From JBEKHI01 sp050012355 (lineage in GTDB: Bacteria > Actinomycetota > Actinomycetes > Streptosporangiales > Streptosporangiaceae), in assembly GCA_050012355.1 (NCBI GenBank), contig JBEKHI010000264.1, forward strand, positions 1-16,618: a stretch of DNA of 16,618 bases, in the 5' to 3' direction. A program made the translations under genes and the position numbers. Below the pieces are notes generated by a model that was not told where the DNA came from, did not search any database, and saw only the letters and a program-made list of their open reading frames with translations. Below are positions 4,965 to 11,690 of this stretch, piece by piece (position 1 is the stretch's first letter; each line of letters opens with the position of its first letter).

Positions 4965-5922
4965 GCTGCGAGTGGCCGATGTTCATCAGCCGGTGGTGCA
5001 GGTGCTCTTTGTCCGCGGTCCATGGCGACTTGCCCGCCCTGGTGCGCCGCACGACCGCGAGCATCATGTCCGTGTACGGGATGATCAGGATCGCGACCGG
5101 CAGGATCAGCGGCAGCAAGAAGGGGAACCGGTTCAGCGGGTGATGTATATAGCCACTGTCACCGCTCAGCAGCGACGGGTCGAGGTTCTGCAGCGACGCG
5201 ATCGGCCCGTAGGCGAGCAGCAGGCCGAGCAGCATCGAGCCGGTGTCGCCCATGAATATTTTCGCCGGGTGAAAGTTGTGCGGCAGGAAACCGAGGCACA
5301 TCCCGCCGAGCAGTGCCGACGAGACCGCCGCCAGCGACTGCGAGGGCAACCCCAGCGACTTGTTCAGCGTGTAGGAGTAGAACAGGAACGACAGCGCGGC
5401 CACCGCGACCACACCGGCGGCGAGCCCGTCGAGTCCATCGATGAAGTTCACCGCGTTGATCGTGACGACGATCAAGAGGATCGTGAGCGCGGTGGACTCC
5501 TGCGGGGTGAACAGGAAGTCGCCGCCGTTAGGCAGCGGTATCCAGGGGACCTCGACGCCGCTCCAGACCACCACTCCCCCGGCGGCCACCTGGCCGGCCA
5601 GCTTGGTGATGGCGCCCATCTCCCACCGGTCGTCAATGAAGCCGACGACGGCGAGCAGCCCTCCGGCCAGCAGCAGACCCTCGACATAACGACCGGTTGG
5701 GAACGCCTGCTGAAGGTACGTGAGCCGCGTGGTGACCAGCAGTCCGGCGGCCAGCCCGATGTACATGGCGATCCCGCCGAGCCGCGGGGTCGGCGTGGTG
5801 TGCACGTCGCGGCTACGCGGCATGCTCTGTGCCCCCACGGCCACCGCGAAACGGCGTACCAGTGGAGTGAGGAGATAGGTCACCGCAGCGGCGACCAGCA
5901 TCACGAGGAGATACTCACGCAT
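4636..5922 (-). CDS. WecA/MraY-family polyprenyl-phosphate sugar-1-phosphate transferase, C-terminus disrupted
   Basis: This family transfers a UDP-sugar phosphate (often GlcNAc-1-P) to undecaprenyl or decaprenyl phosphate at the membrane, starting cell-wall or surface glycan synthesis. Residues 1-320 are intact. They include TPTPRLGGIAM, the DD pair in GFIDDRWEMG (D97, D98), NAVNFIDGLDGLAAG with D162/D165, FHPAKIFMGDTGSMLLG, and the HLHHRL loop at 307-312. Right after HSQR (317-320, about position 4963) the frame changes to Arg/Pro-rich text running 108 codons to 4636. The two final membrane helices expected after the HLHH loop are absent from all frames. ATG 5922 has only a weak GGTGG upstream and lies 66 bases after the Sua5-like stop. 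Real loss of function or a sequence/assembly error are both possible. Confidence 0.85.
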   Translation of the reverse strand: MREYLLVMLVAAAVTYLLTPLVRRFAVAVGAQSMPRSRDVHTTPTPRLGGIAMYIGLAAGLLVTTRLTYLQQAFPTGRYVEGLLLAGGLLAVVGFIDDRWEMGAITKLAGQVAAGGVVVWSGVEVPWIPLPNGGDFLFTPQESTALTILLIVVTINAVNFIDGLDGLAAGVVAVAALSFLFYSYTLNKSLGLPSQSLAAVSSALLGGMCLGFLPHNFHPAKIFMGDTGSMLLGLLLAYGPIASLQNLDPSLLSGDSGYIHHPLNRFPFLLPLILPVAILIIPYTDMMLAVVRRTRAGKSPWTADKEHLHHRLMNIGHSQRHRPVARDDAANAPWLQTRSPRTRGPRGTERARRTGDPRPSPAIRPIRRPGAIRLRLPCAVARLSWRVARVGRPRPVSTLRPARPTGPVCPADPVRPAGSLPVARAIPR

Positions 5923-5988
5923 GCCGGTACCACCCGGACCCGGGATCAGACGCGGACATCAGTGCCACTCTACGACACCGAACGCTGC

Positions 5989-6777
5989 TTAGCCGTTGTC
6001 CTCGGGCTGTTCGTCGCTTTCGGTTTGGCCAACGGCGTCGGCCTCGGCGCCGTTCACCTCGGTGCCATTGACCCCAGCACCGTTAACCTCAGCACCACTG
6101 ACCTCGGCAGCCTCGGATTCGGGCTCCACGTAACCAGGCTCATCGATGATCGCCGAGACCTTGCGAAGCCGGTCCACCGGGATCGCCCCGGCCCGCAGCA
6201 GCTTGGGAATCGTGCCGGTGAGGTCAAGAATGGTCGACGGAACGTCGGAATGACACGGCCCGCCGTCGAGGTACACCGACACGGACGCGCCAAGCTGGCG
6301 CTCGGCTTCGGCGGCGGTGGTCGCCGACGGGCTACCGGTCAGGTTCGCGCTGGACACGGCCATCGGGCCGACCTGCTTGAGCACCTCGAGCGTGATCGGG
6401 TGCAGCGGCATGCGTACCGCCACGGTGCCCTTGGTGTCGCCGAGGTCCCACTTCAGGGTCGTGGCGGCGCGGAACACCAGGGTGAGCGGCCCCGGCCAGA
6501 ACTCGTCGATCAGGTCCTGCCCGAAGGACCCTAGGCCATCCACTAGGGCCGCCGCGGCTCGCACGGTTCCGACCAGCACCGGGGGCGGCATGTTGCGGCC
6601 GCGTCCCTTGGCGGCCAGCAGCATCCCCACTGCGCGCGGGGTAAAGGCGTCCGCACCGATCCCGTAGACGGTGTCGGTGGGCAGCACGACCAAGCCGCCG
6701 CCGCGCACCGTTTCAACAGCCGCCGCGATCCCGGCTTCGCGCTCAGCGGGATCGTTGCAGTCATAACGCGTGCTCAT
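5989..6777 (-). CDS. L-threonylcarbamoyladenylate synthase (Sua5/YciO/YrdC family)
   Basis: Makes threonylcarbamoyl-AMP from threonine, bicarbonate and ATP, the first step of the t6A modification of ANN-reading tRNAs. The core spans about residues 1-215. It has GGLVVLPTDTVYGIGADAF, the KGRGRNMPPPVLV segment (Lys57/Arg59), FWPGPLTLVF, GTVAVRMPLHP and VSSANLTGSPSATT. Two ATGs exist; 6777 is chosen because AGGA lies 8 bases upstream, while 6786 has no spacing. It overlaps prmC by 17 bases. The product of 262 residues exceeds the usual 200-220 of short family members. The extra acidic tail (214-262) contains a repeated EVNGA-type unit and is not the Sua5 C-terminal domain. Confidence 0.92.
   Translation of the reverse strand: MSTRYDCNDPAEREAGIAAAVETVRGGGLVVLPTDTVYGIGADAFTPRAVGMLLAAKGRGRNMPPPVLVGTVRAAAALVDGLGSFGQDLIDEFWPGPLTLVFRAATTLKWDLGDTKGTVAVRMPLHPITLEVLKQVGPMAVSSANLTGSPSATTAAEAERQLGASVSVYLDGGPCHSDVPSTILDLTGTIPKLLRAGAIPVDRLRKVSAIIDEPGYVEPESEAAEVSGAEVNGAGVNGTEVNGAEADAVGQTESDEQPEDNG
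6043..6099 (-). repeat. 15-base degenerate tandem repeat in the Sua5-like tail
   Basis: Four adjacent units encode SGAEV/NGAGV/NGTEV/NGAEA (residues 227-246 approximately). At DNA level the plus strand shows 15-base units such as AACCTCAGCACCACT and AACCTCGGCGCCGTT-like variants. The repeat keeps the frame, and the encoded tail is acidic and probably disordered. Confidence 0.7.
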
Positions 6778-7690
6778 GTGTCTCATCCTGCCACTGCGAC
6801 GGAGGTGGAGAATCCGGTCCGGACCACATCGCGGTCACGAACCGGTCGCGGCGGGTCAGATCCTTGTGGTTGCGGGTGTCCCGCCAGCCGGCCTCTTCGG
6901 CGAACACCCAGTAGACAGGCGCGCCCTGCACGTCGGCGTGCTCGACGACCACGTACCCGCCTGGGCGGAGCAGGTCACGTGCCAGGCCCTCCAGGGCGCG
7001 GATGGCGTCCAGGCCGTCGTCGCCGCTCCAGAGGGCGCGCGGCGGGTCGTATTCGGCGACCTCAGGCGGCACGATCGAGCCGATGGGGATGTATGGCGGG
7101 TTGCTGATCACCAGATCGACGGGGCCGGCCATCTCGGGCGACAGAGCGTCGAGTGTCTCCGGCTTCATGAAGTCGCCCTCGTGCAGCAGCACGCGGCCCG
7201 CGGTGTAGTTGTCCACGTAGCGGGTGATGTTCCGGTCCGCCCAGGCGAACGCCATCGGGTCCGCCTCGACGGCATGCACCCTGGCCCGCGGCACTTCCTG
7301 GGCGATGGCGAGCGCGATGGCACCAGAACCGGTGCCGAAGTCGACCACAACCGGCTCAGCGACATCCATATCCCGGAGCCGGTCGATCGCCCAGCCGGTC
7401 ATCACCTCGGTCTCCGGACGCGGCACGAAGACGCCGGGGCCGACCTCGAGCTCCAGGTAGCGGAAGTAGGCCTTCCCGATGATGTGCTGCAGGGGCTCTC
7501 GCGCCTCGCGCCGGGAGATGTCCACCCAGAACCGGGCGTCGAACGCGCTATCCGGCACCGAGTGCAGCTCGGCCCGCCGGACATGGTGGATATTTGCCGC
7601 TATGAGCTCTGCGTCGGCGCGCGGGGACTCCACCCCGGCTTCGGCTAGCCGGGCGGTCGCCAGCGCGATCTCGTCCAGCAGGAGGCTCAC
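6761..7690 (-). CDS. prmC: Peptide chain release factor N5-glutamine methyltransferase
   Basis: PrmC (HemK) methylates the glutamine of the GGQ motif of release factors using S-adenosylmethionine, improving termination. The 309-residue product has an N-terminal helical domain, then the linker VPRPETE (89-95), the SAM-binding VVDFGTGSGAIALA (115-128) and the catalytic NPPY at 197-200 (VISNPPYIP). The start is GTG at 7690, overlapping the prfA TGA as GTGA. There is little ribosome binding site, so expression probably depends on translation of prfA, its substrate's gene. The C-terminus extends with a hydrophilic stretch (SPPPSQWQDETHEHAL) and overlaps the Sua5-like gene. Confidence 0.96.
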   Translation of the reverse strand: MSLLLDEIALATARLAEAGVESPRADAELIAANIHHVRRAELHSVPDSAFDARFWVDISRREAREPLQHIIGKAYFRYLELEVGPGVFVPRPETEVMTGWAIDRLRDMDVAEPVVVDFGTGSGAIALAIAQEVPRARVHAVEADPMAFAWADRNITRYVDNYTAGRVLLHEGDFMKPETLDALSPEMAGPVDLVISNPPYIPIGSIVPPEVAEYDPPRALWSGDDGLDAIRALEGLARDLLRPGGYVVVEHADVQGAPVYWVFAEEAGWRDTRNHKDLTRRDRFVTAMWSGPDSPPPSQWQDETHEHAL

Positions 7691-8736
7691 TGAGCTTGCG
7701 CCAGCCTCTCTTCCAGGTCCGCGGCGGCGAGTGCATCGATGACCCCATCGAGGTCGCCGTCTATCACCTGGTCAAGGTTGTACGCCTTGTATCCGACCCG
7801 GTGATCGGAGATGCGGTTTTCCGGGAAGTTGTAGGTGCGGACACGCTCGGACCTGTCAACCGTGCGGACCTGCGCCTTGCGTTCCGCCGAGGCCTTGGCA
7901 TCCGCGTCGGCCTCGGCCTGAGCCAGCAGCCTGGCGCGAAGGACGCGCATGGCCTGCTCCTTGTTCTGGAGCTGGGACTTCTCGTTCTGGCACGAGACAA
8001 CAATGCCGGTGGGGAGATGAGTGATCCGTACGGCGCTGTCCGTGGTGTTGACGGACTGCCCGCCGGGCCCGGAGGACCGGAAAACGTCGACCTTGAGGTC
8101 GTTGTCGTTGATCTGCACGTCCACCTGGTCGGCCTCTGGCAGCACCAGCACGCCGGCGGCGGAGGTGTGGATGCGGCCCTGCGACTCGGTGACTGGCACT
8201 CGCTGCACGCGGTGCACGCCGCCCTCCCACTTGAGGCGGGACCACGGCTTATCGCCGTGGAACGCCACGGTCGCGTCCTTGATCCCGCCGAGGCCGGTGT
8301 CGGTTCGGTCCAGGACCTCGGTCTTCCAGCCGTGCCGTTCCGCGTAGCGCAGGTACATGCGCAGCAGGTCGGAGGCGAAAAGCGCGGACTCGTCCCCGCC
8401 CTCGCCCGCCTTGACCTCGAGGATGGTGTCCTTGTCGTCGTTGGGGTCCCTGGGGACCAGCAGCTTGCGGAGCCGAGCCTCCAGCTCCCCCTGCTTGCGC
8501 GACAGGGCTTCGGCCTCGACGGCGAATGTCGCGTCTTCCGGTGCCAGCTCGCGGGCCGCCTGCTCGTCATCTTGAGCCTGCCGCAGCTCGTGCCAGGTGG
8601 CGACGATGGGCGTCAGCTCTGAGTAACGCTTAGCGAACTTGCGCGCCTGATCAGGATCAGCGTGCACGCCGGGATCGGCGAGGGCGCGCTCAAGCTCAGC
8701 GTGCTCACCCGCCAGCTCACCGAGCCGGTCGAACAC
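7687..8736 (-). CDS. prfA: Peptide chain release factor 1
   Basis: RF1 recognises UAA and UAG stop codons and triggers peptide release. The 349-residue product has the tripeptide anticodon PVT at 181-183 (RVPVTESQGRIHTSA), the PxT form of RF1 rather than the SPF of RF2, and GGQ at 225-227 (SSGPGGQSVNTTDSAVR). The coiled N-terminal domain and C-terminal RISDHRVGYKAYNLDQVIDG are standard. The start is GTG at 8736, with AGAGGAG about 6 bases upstream. A terminator-like hairpin lies 35 bases upstream, so prfA may be transcribed by read-through from rpmE or from a promoter overlapping that hairpin. It ends in a GTGA overlap with prmC. Confidence 0.97.
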   Translation of the reverse strand: MFDRLGELAGEHAELERALADPGVHADPDQARKFAKRYSELTPIVATWHELRQAQDDEQAARELAPEDATFAVEAEALSRKQGELEARLRKLLVPRDPNDDKDTILEVKAGEGGDESALFASDLLRMYLRYAERHGWKTEVLDRTDTGLGGIKDATVAFHGDKPWSRLKWEGGVHRVQRVPVTESQGRIHTSAAGVLVLPEADQVDVQINDNDLKVDVFRSSGPGGQSVNTTDSAVRITHLPTGIVVSCQNEKSQLQNKEQAMRVLRARLLAQAEADADAKASAERKAQVRTVDRSERVRTYNFPENRISDHRVGYKAYNLDQVIDGDLDGVIDALAAADLEERLAQAQ

Positions 8737-8770
8737 AATTTCTCCTCTGATTAACGATAACGTACCGAAA

Positions 8771-8799
8771 CGGCGCCCGGGTCAGTACCGCGGGCGCCG
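8771..8799 (-). terminator. Terminator-like hairpin between rpmE and prfA
   Basis: CGGCGCCCG (8771-8779) and CGGGCGCCG (8791-8799) pair perfectly over 9 bases, and an inner GGT/ACC pairing extends the stem across a one-base bulge. In the minus-strand transcript it starts 13 bases after the rpmE stop and is followed by UUUCGG. The short U-tract fits a weak intrinsic terminator or an attenuator giving less prfA than rpmE transcript. Confidence 0.65.
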
Positions 8800-8812
8800 C
8801 TGGACGCTTGAG

Positions 8813-9040
8813 CTACTTCTTGGCCTGGCCAACGCCCGACTTGCCGAACCGCTTCTCGAACCGGGCCACCCGGCCGCCAGTGTCGAGGATCTTCTGCTTG
8901 CCCGTGTAGAACGGGTGGCAGTTCGAGCAGACGTCGGTGTGGATCGTGCCGTTCGGCGCGGTCGACCGGGTCACAAACGTGTTCCCGCAACCACAAGTCA
9001 CGGTGGTGACGTGGTACTCCGGGTGAATTTCAGGCTTCAT
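8813..9040 (-). CDS. rpmE: 50S ribosomal protein L31 (zinc-ribbon type)
   Basis: L31 bridges the large and small ribosomal subunits. The 75-residue product begins MKPEIHPEYHVTTVTCGCG. It keeps all four zinc-ligand cysteines (C16, C18, C38, C41: CGC and CSNC), making it the C+ zinc-binding form rather than the zinc-free paralogue induced in zinc starvation. ATG 9040 is preferred because AGGAG lies 8 bases upstream; the frame is open upstream but that part has no L31 similarity. It is a single-gene unit between the rho stem-loop and a terminator-like hairpin, so it probably has its own promoter. Confidence 0.97.
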   Translation of the reverse strand: MKPEIHPEYHVTTVTCGCGNTFVTRSTAPNGTIHTDVCSNCHPFYTGKQKILDTGGRVARFEKRFGKSGVGQAKK

Positions 9041-9102
9041 GAATGTGGCTCCTGCCTTCGAGCGGTCGCCGGGTCGCCAGCTGGCGTGAACCGGTACCGC
9101 GT

Positions 9103-9130
9103 TGCGTATCAAGTGTGCCAGACGCGTCAA
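9103..9130 (-). promoter_or_regulatory. rpmE: Candidate rpmE promoter
   Basis: On the minus strand TTGACG (9130-9125) is followed after 16 bases by TACGCA (9108-9103), about 60 bases before the rpmE ATG. The -35 is a good housekeeping-sigma match; the -10 is poor. It lies downstream of the rho stem-loop, where a new promoter is expected. Confidence 0.4.
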
Positions 9131-9165
9131 CGTGCTCGGGCGCCCGGGAATTCCGCCAGGCCTCG

Positions 9166-9217
9166 CTGTCGATGTGACATCGACCGGCATAGAGCCCGGT
9201 CGTTGACACATCGACAG
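9166..9217 (-). terminator. Large stem-loop after rho, probable terminator or 3'-end structure
   Basis: CTGTCGATGTG (9166-9176) pairs with CACATCGACAG (9207-9217) over 11 bases. After an internal loop with two more pairs, CGACCGG (9181-9187) pairs with CCGGTCG (9196-9202) around an 8-base loop. It starts 15 bases after the rho stop. There is no U-run, so termination would be U-less; actinobacteria often use such structures. Confidence 0.6.
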
Positions 9218-9232
9218 TTGTGGCTACGAGCG

Positions 9233-11242
9233 CTAGTTCGAGCCGATGGTGGTCTTCTGCACCTGGAGCAGGAACTCCGCGTTCGACTTGGTCTTGCGCA
9301 TCTGCTCCATGAGCAGTTCCAGCGCCTGCTGGGAGTCCAGCGCGTGCAGCACCCGGCGGAGCTGCCAGATGATCTTGAGCTCATCGGGACCCAGCAGGAT
9401 GTCTTCCTTGCGGGTGCTGGAGGCGTCCACGTCAACCGCGGGGAACAGCCGCTTCTCGGCCAGGTCACGGCGGAGCCGAAGCTCCATGTTGCCGGTGCCC
9501 TTGAACTCCTCGAAGATGACCTCGTCCATCCGGGAGCCGGTCTCCACCAGGGCGGTCGCGAGGATGGTCAGCGAGCCGCCGTTCTCGATGTTGCGCGCCG
9601 CACCGAAGAACTTCTTCGGCGGGTACAGCGCCGCGGAGTCGACACCACCGGACAAGATGCGCCCGCTCGCCGGAGCGGCGAGGTTGTAGGCGCGGCCAAG
9701 ACGAGTGATGCCATCAAGCAGGACCACAACGTCGTGTCCCATCTCCACGAGCCGCTTGGCTCGCTCGATGGCCAGTTCCGCCACCGTGGTGTGGTCGTCG
9801 GCGGGCCGGTCGAAGGTCGAGGAGATCACCTCGCCCTTGACCGCGCGCTGCATGTCGGTGACCTCTTCAGGCCGCTCGTCCACCAGCACGACCATCAGGT
9901 GGACTTCCGGGTTGTTCTGGGCGATCGCCTTGGCGATCGCCTGCATGATCATGGTCTTGCCCGCCTTGGACGGGGAGACGATCAGCCCGCGCTGCCCCTT
10001 GCCGATCGGGGATACCAGGTCGATGATGCGCGTCGTTATGTTCGTCGGGTCGGTCTCAAGACGCAGCCGGTCCTGCGGGTACAGCGGGACCAGCTTGGAG
10101 AAGTCGGGACGCGTAACTGACTGCTCGGGGTCAAGGCCGTTCACCTTGTCCAGCCCGACCAGGGCGTTGAACTTCTCGCGGCGCTCGCCGTCACGAGGCT
10201 GGCGCACCGCGCCCTCGATCACGTCACCCTTGCGCAGCCCGTGCCGCTTGACCTGGCTGAGCGAGACGTACACGTCGTTCGGGCCGGGGAGGTACCCGGT
10301 GGTGCGGACGAACGCATAGTTGTCCAGGACGTCGAGGATTCCGGCGATCGGAATGAGCACGTCGTCCTCGGCGATGACCGGCTCGTTCTCGTTGCCGCCG
10401 CCGCCCGGGCGCTCCCGGCGCCGGTTGCGGTTGCGGAACCGGTCGCGGGAACGGCGGCGGCCCGAACCGTCGTCGTCGTAGTCACCGGACTGCGCCGGGC
10501 CGCTGTTGCGCTGGTCAGAATTGCGGTTCCCGCCATCGCGGTTACCACTGTCACGGTTGCCGCCGTCACGGTTGCCGCCGTCACGGTTGTTGTTCGACTC
10601 GCGATTGTTGTTCGACTCGCGACTGCCGCTGGTGTCGCGGCTGCGCCGGTCATCCCGGTTGTTGTTGTTACGCCGCCGGGTGTCGCGCTGCCGGGTGTCG
10701 TCGCTGGCTTGCTGCTCGGCCTGCTGCGGGTGGCTTGCCTGCGCCGGTGCTGCCTGCGCTACGGCGGTCCCCGCCGAGGCAGTGCCCACCGAGGCTGGGG
10801 CCGCGCCGACGCCGTCGGCCCGCGCGCCATCGCCGATGCCAGCTGCGCGCGTTGAGTCGCCGATGCCCGCTCCAAGCGAACTATCTGTTTCCATGGCATC
10901 CTGCTTCAGGGGGCGGGTCGCGCCGGCTCCCGCAGACGTTCCCCGCGTAGCTGATTGTTCCTTCGCGGACCGGGAGCGATCCGGCTGACCGCTGCCCCCG
11001 CCCTGGCGCTGCCCGATCGCCGCTACCAGGTCTGCCTTCTTCATCCGTCCTGACCCAGTGATGCCCAGTTGCTGGGCAATCTGCCGGAGCTGGGTTACGG
11101 GGAGGGAGGAAAGGCCACCGCCGGCTTCGCCGGCTCGGCCTCGCGGCCGGGAAGAAGCGCCATCGGACGCAGGGTTACCGATGGGGGTTCCCTCATCTAG
11201 CGCTGGGGACGCGCCACTGAGGAGTTCGGTGGTATCGCTCAC
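9233..11242 (-). CDS. rho: Transcription termination factor Rho, with long disordered insertion
   Basis: Hexameric RNA helicase that ends transcription of untranslated RNA. The 669-residue product begins at GTG 11242 (SDTTELLSG), with AAGGA 6 bases upstream; the frame is open to 11782 but that part runs through noncoding DNA. Domains: Rho N-terminal helical domain (about 45-80, SLPVTQLRQIAQQLGITGSG), an Ala/Gln- then Asn/Arg/Asp/Gly-rich insertion (about 85-287), the OB-fold RNA-binding region (about 290-385), and the ATPase core. In the core are Walker A PSKAGKT (425-431), VVLVDERPEEV, Walker B VVVLLDGITRLGRAYN (505-520), and the R-loop region KGTGNMELRL. Insertions here are known in actinobacterial Rho (M. 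luteus, M. tuberculosis) and bind RNA. It is monocistronic, with a long leader. Confidence 0.97.
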   Translation of the reverse strand: MSDTTELLSGASPALDEGTPIGNPASDGASSRPRGRAGEAGGGLSSLPVTQLRQIAQQLGITGSGRMKKADLVAAIGQRQGGGSGQPDRSRSAKEQSATRGTSAGAGATRPLKQDAMETDSSLGAGIGDSTRAAGIGDGARADGVGAAPASVGTASAGTAVAQAAPAQASHPQQAEQQASDDTRQRDTRRRNNNNRDDRRSRDTSGSRESNNNRESNNNRDGGNRDGGNRDSGNRDGGNRNSDQRNSGPAQSGDYDDDGSGRRRSRDRFRNRNRRRERPGGGGNENEPVIAEDDVLIPIAGILDVLDNYAFVRTTGYLPGPNDVYVSLSQVKRHGLRKGDVIEGAVRQPRDGERREKFNALVGLDKVNGLDPEQSVTRPDFSKLVPLYPQDRLRLETDPTNITTRIIDLVSPIGKGQRGLIVSPSKAGKTMIMQAIAKAIAQNNPEVHLMVVLVDERPEEVTDMQRAVKGEVISSTFDRPADDHTTVAELAIERAKRLVEMGHDVVVLLDGITRLGRAYNLAAPASGRILSGGVDSAALYPPKKFFGAARNIENGGSLTILATALVETGSRMDEVIFEEFKGTGNMELRLRRDLAEKRLFPAVDVDASSTRKEDILLGPDELKIIWQLRRVLHALDSQQALELLMEQMRKTKSNAEFLLQVQKTTIGSN
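10523..10621 (-). repeat. rho: Tandem repeats in the Rho insertion (18-base and 15-base units)
   Basis: Two 18-base units (TTGTTGTTCGACTCGCGA type) encode RES-NNN twice. They are followed by about five 15-base units of the form CGGTTGCCGCCGTCA encoding NRDGG or NRDSG. All units are multiples of three, so gain or loss changes insertion length without breaking the frame (residues 208-240). Confidence 0.85.
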
Positions 11243-11690
11243 TAATGGTCCTTCCATTACGATCCTCGGCCGCTTGGGTGAGGTCTGCGAGCCAGGACAG
11301 TGGTCCACTTGGACCCCGCCTGGTTCGGTGTTGCCTGCGATATCCGCATGATTTCCATGACCTGCTATCACTCGGCCAACACCGCCACGACCGACCACGC
11401 ATCGCCGCGCACTGCGCGTCGAGCGTGCCCCGGGTAGCCTCAGACCGCAATATTTGCCTGCCTGATATCCGGACCCCCGCCTGCGACCGTGCATAACGCA
11501 CGGACCAGAAACGGAAAGCTGCCGGTGCATGATACCGAGAAGCCACTGTCTGGGTTGGTATACGTTACCGCCCAACAGGGACGCACCGCACCAGCACCCG
11601 CCCCGAATCGGGGCATCGGATGCTGTACCAAGCCTAACACCGGTTGAACCCACAGCATTCCTTCGCTGCCATCCGTGTCGCACGGTGAAA
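11243..11690 (-). other. Long structured leader/intergenic region upstream of rho
   Basis: About 450 bases between thrB and rho without a convincing gene. It holds several short perfect hairpins: CCGTGC/GCACGG (11487-11503), GCCCCG/CGGGGC (11600-11614) overlapping GCATC/GATGC (11613-11623), GGTA/TACC (11557-11569) and GGTCCA/TGGACC (11302-11315). The overlapping pair near 11600-11623 could end the thrB transcript or form mutually exclusive structures. No clear -35/-10 was found. A long leader fits the known autoregulation of rho in other bacteria, but that is inference here. Confidence 0.5.

Noticed and set aside
4915..6534. 539-residue open frame on the plus strand
   Set aside because: It lies antisense to the wecA-like and Sua5-like genes, is rich in Arg/Gln/His/Asp with no recognisable domain, and is the expected antisense shadow of high-GC coding DNA.
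6770..7648. 292-residue plus-strand open frame
   Set aside because: Exactly antisense to prmC; His/Arg/Gly/Val-rich shadow translation.
8915..10120. 401-residue plus-strand open frame
   Set aside because: Antisense to rpmE and rho with shadow-type composition and no motif.
11440..11658. 72-residue ORF as a rho leader peptide (rhoL-like)
   Set aside because: The GAAGGA is too close to its ATG, the composition is not typical of coding DNA, and it is unrelated by eye to known leader peptides.
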